DNA of 64,000 nucleotides, from NCBI GenBank assembly GCA_034336665.1, contig CM067592.1:53124473-53188472 (forward strand). The letters are read 5' to 3'. Shown one piece after another: positions 62,521 to 64,000 of the stretch. Made by a program: the position numbers and the translations under genes. A model generated the notes under the pieces. It was given only the letters and a program-made list of their open reading frames with translations, was not told the DNA's origin and ran no database searches. Source of the DNA: Luscinia megarhynchos. Taxonomy: Eukaryota; Chordata; Aves; Passeriformes; Turdidae. How positions within the stretch are numbered: position 1 is the first letter of the stretch; every line of letters starts with the position of its first letter.

Positions 62521-64000
62521 GGTTTTCTTCTGAAACTAAGCTATGACATGAAGTTATGGGCTGAGCTAGAGCACTCTATCTGTGCTTAATATTCCTGGTC
62601 TCCGAACAGTGGAGTGAAACCAGAATATAACTCAAATATAACCAGAATATAACCCATTTTACAACTCAAAAAGAATGATTTTGTACTTCCTGTCTCCACA
62701 AAATAGGATGAGATTATAGAGTGAGTACGAGCTACGGCACACACAGTTGATTGCTTACAAATTTCTCTTAGTGATTGTGAAAATGCTTGCAAATATGTAT
62801 GCTGTTTAAGCATTTGCACATCTTTGCTTAAGCTATTGCACATCCCCTGGAATATAATTCTCAGAAGGTAGCAGAGTTTTATAACCTATCAGCAGCTTTA
62901 ATAAAGATTCTGCTTCAGAGCCCTACATCTTTCAGTGAAAGTTTCTGTAGTTATCCCACACTGGCCTCAGAACTTGTCTTAATTTTTGAAGCAGTATGTG
63001 CAATATCATTTTCATTAACCCCATTCATATAGCTAATGTTAGCAACAACTTTATACTTAGGTGGCAACTGTGCTTTATAGAGATTCACATTAAATGCTCC
63101 TTTTGCCATGAGTGAGAAAATGATTGATTATACCCCATTAATTCTCCTAACTCCCTAACAATTAAATCTGAAGGCTTCTTGACTCCATTTACATCAGATG
63201 CATTTCCCATCACAGACCACATAATTTCCTCTCTCATGCTGTCAGAGGTGCCAGTGTGCAGTACCAGGACCACTGTGCCTCCAACAGACACGTCAGCAAT
63301 GTGGGGAGGGCAGAGTCTGTGGTCCTCTGCTTGCCCCTGCAGGTTTAGTAGCATGAACAATAAATTCAGGTTCACTGTTGAAGACCATAGAGGCCTAGCT
63401 GTGACACAGTGCTTTTGGGAGCAGATAACCTTTCGTACTCTTCATTTTGAAAAGAAGAAGAAGAATGCAGCTGTCAATAGAGATAAAGCAAGAAGCAGGC
63501 AGTCTGAATCACAACAGCCCTCTGTAAACATAGGGGCTGTGATTGATTCCTGTGTTTGGGCAACATACAAAAGTTGGATTGGTAGAAAAGTTAGCTGGTT
63601 TACAAAATTTTCATTTTATGATGGTCTTTGATGTTGACATTACTGCGGACTCAAGGCCTTCTTACCCTCCACTTCCACACAGGATTTTGTAGAAATCTTG
63701 TGTGGCTGAGCTGCACCGATAATCTTACAAAGCCCAAGCTCAAGAGCTGAACAGCAGTGAGATGTGAGGGGAGCCACCTCATTCAACATTTTGTAGGGAT
63801 CTATAGCTGAAGCAGTTACCTATCACTCTGGGAAATCTGTTAAGGGAAAGAGCAATTTCCTAGGCTTCCTAAATTTAACCCTAGCAAAAATTAAAATCCC
63901 CAAAATGAGCACCAACAAGGACCTATTTCTCTCCTGTGCTTATGGGAGGGGCCTAGGGGACAAATTTGGATATATTTGCACTAGAGAAGTTGCACGAAGC
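62521..64000. other. unique non-coding sequence; overlapping frames at 63.1-63.6 kb
   Basis: No supported gene. A 150-codon plus-strand frame (63179-63631, opening with TTG) overlaps a 96-codon minus-strand frame (63085-63375). Neither has a recognised domain. An approximate 22-bp tandem duplication ('ACCAGAATATAAC' at 62619 and 62641) is present. Confidence 0.45.

Noticed and set aside
1..64000. tRNA, rRNA, CRISPR array, or bacterial operon
   Set aside because: No cloverleaf with matching A/B boxes, no rRNA-like sequence and no spaced repeats were found by eye. Gene density and repeats are those of a vertebrate chromosome.

Overview
This window reads as non-coding, AT-rich, CpG-poor vertebrate nuclear DNA, most probably from a bird. 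The main evidence is six unambiguous CR1-type LINE fragments, 5'-truncated or degraded. Three of them end in, or open with the complement of, the 'ATTCTATGA'-like 3' tail typical of avian CR1. Apart from these, interspersed repeats are sparse. I see no Alu/B1-like SINEs, no L1, no full-length LTR element, no rRNA and no convincing tRNA. Bird is an inference from the repeats; turtles and crocodilians also carry CR1. I cannot name the species.

I find no protein-coding gene that I can support. The longest open frames (about 120 to 157 codons) are a purine microsatellite read as Lys-Glu repeats, antisense or sense frames of CR1 copies, or frames in GC-richer patches that open with TTG or GTG rather than ATG. 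The window is therefore either intergenic (a gene desert) or inside a very large intron; the sequence alone cannot decide.

Layout: 1-13.3 kb holds a 690-bp CR1 copy (about 1.8-2.5 kb), a duplicated 33-bp splice-acceptor-like sequence (3.73 and 4.10 kb), a pyrimidine tract (4.26 kb), a minus-strand CR1 (7.3 kb), a GC-rich patch (10.3 kb) and another CR1 (11.1-11.5 kb). At 13.3-13.75 kb is the most striking object, about 430 bp of uninterrupted purine made of GGAAAA/GGAGAA hexamers. From 13.8 to 37 kb the sequence is mostly unique, with one minus-strand CR1 (22.4 kb) and stretches that look like possible regulatory DNA (17.4-17.95 and 29.6-29.8 kb). From 37 to 48 kb there are a (CTAT)16 microsatellite, a TA/TG compound repeat, a 22-bp perfect palindrome and the largest reverse-transcriptase remnant of a CR1 (47.1-47.7 kb), which has an internal deletion. 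From 48 to 64 kb the sequence is again mostly unique. It contains small inverted and tandem repeats, an A/C-rich tract, homeodomain- and POU-like motif clusters, a GC-richer block near 58 kb and one more CR1 tail (60.7 kb).

No genes act together here. If the window has a function, the likeliest is distal regulation of a neighbouring gene. That is inference and would need cross-species alignment. I found no evidence for an undescribed coding system; the findings list structural and regulatory candidates, with limits stated.
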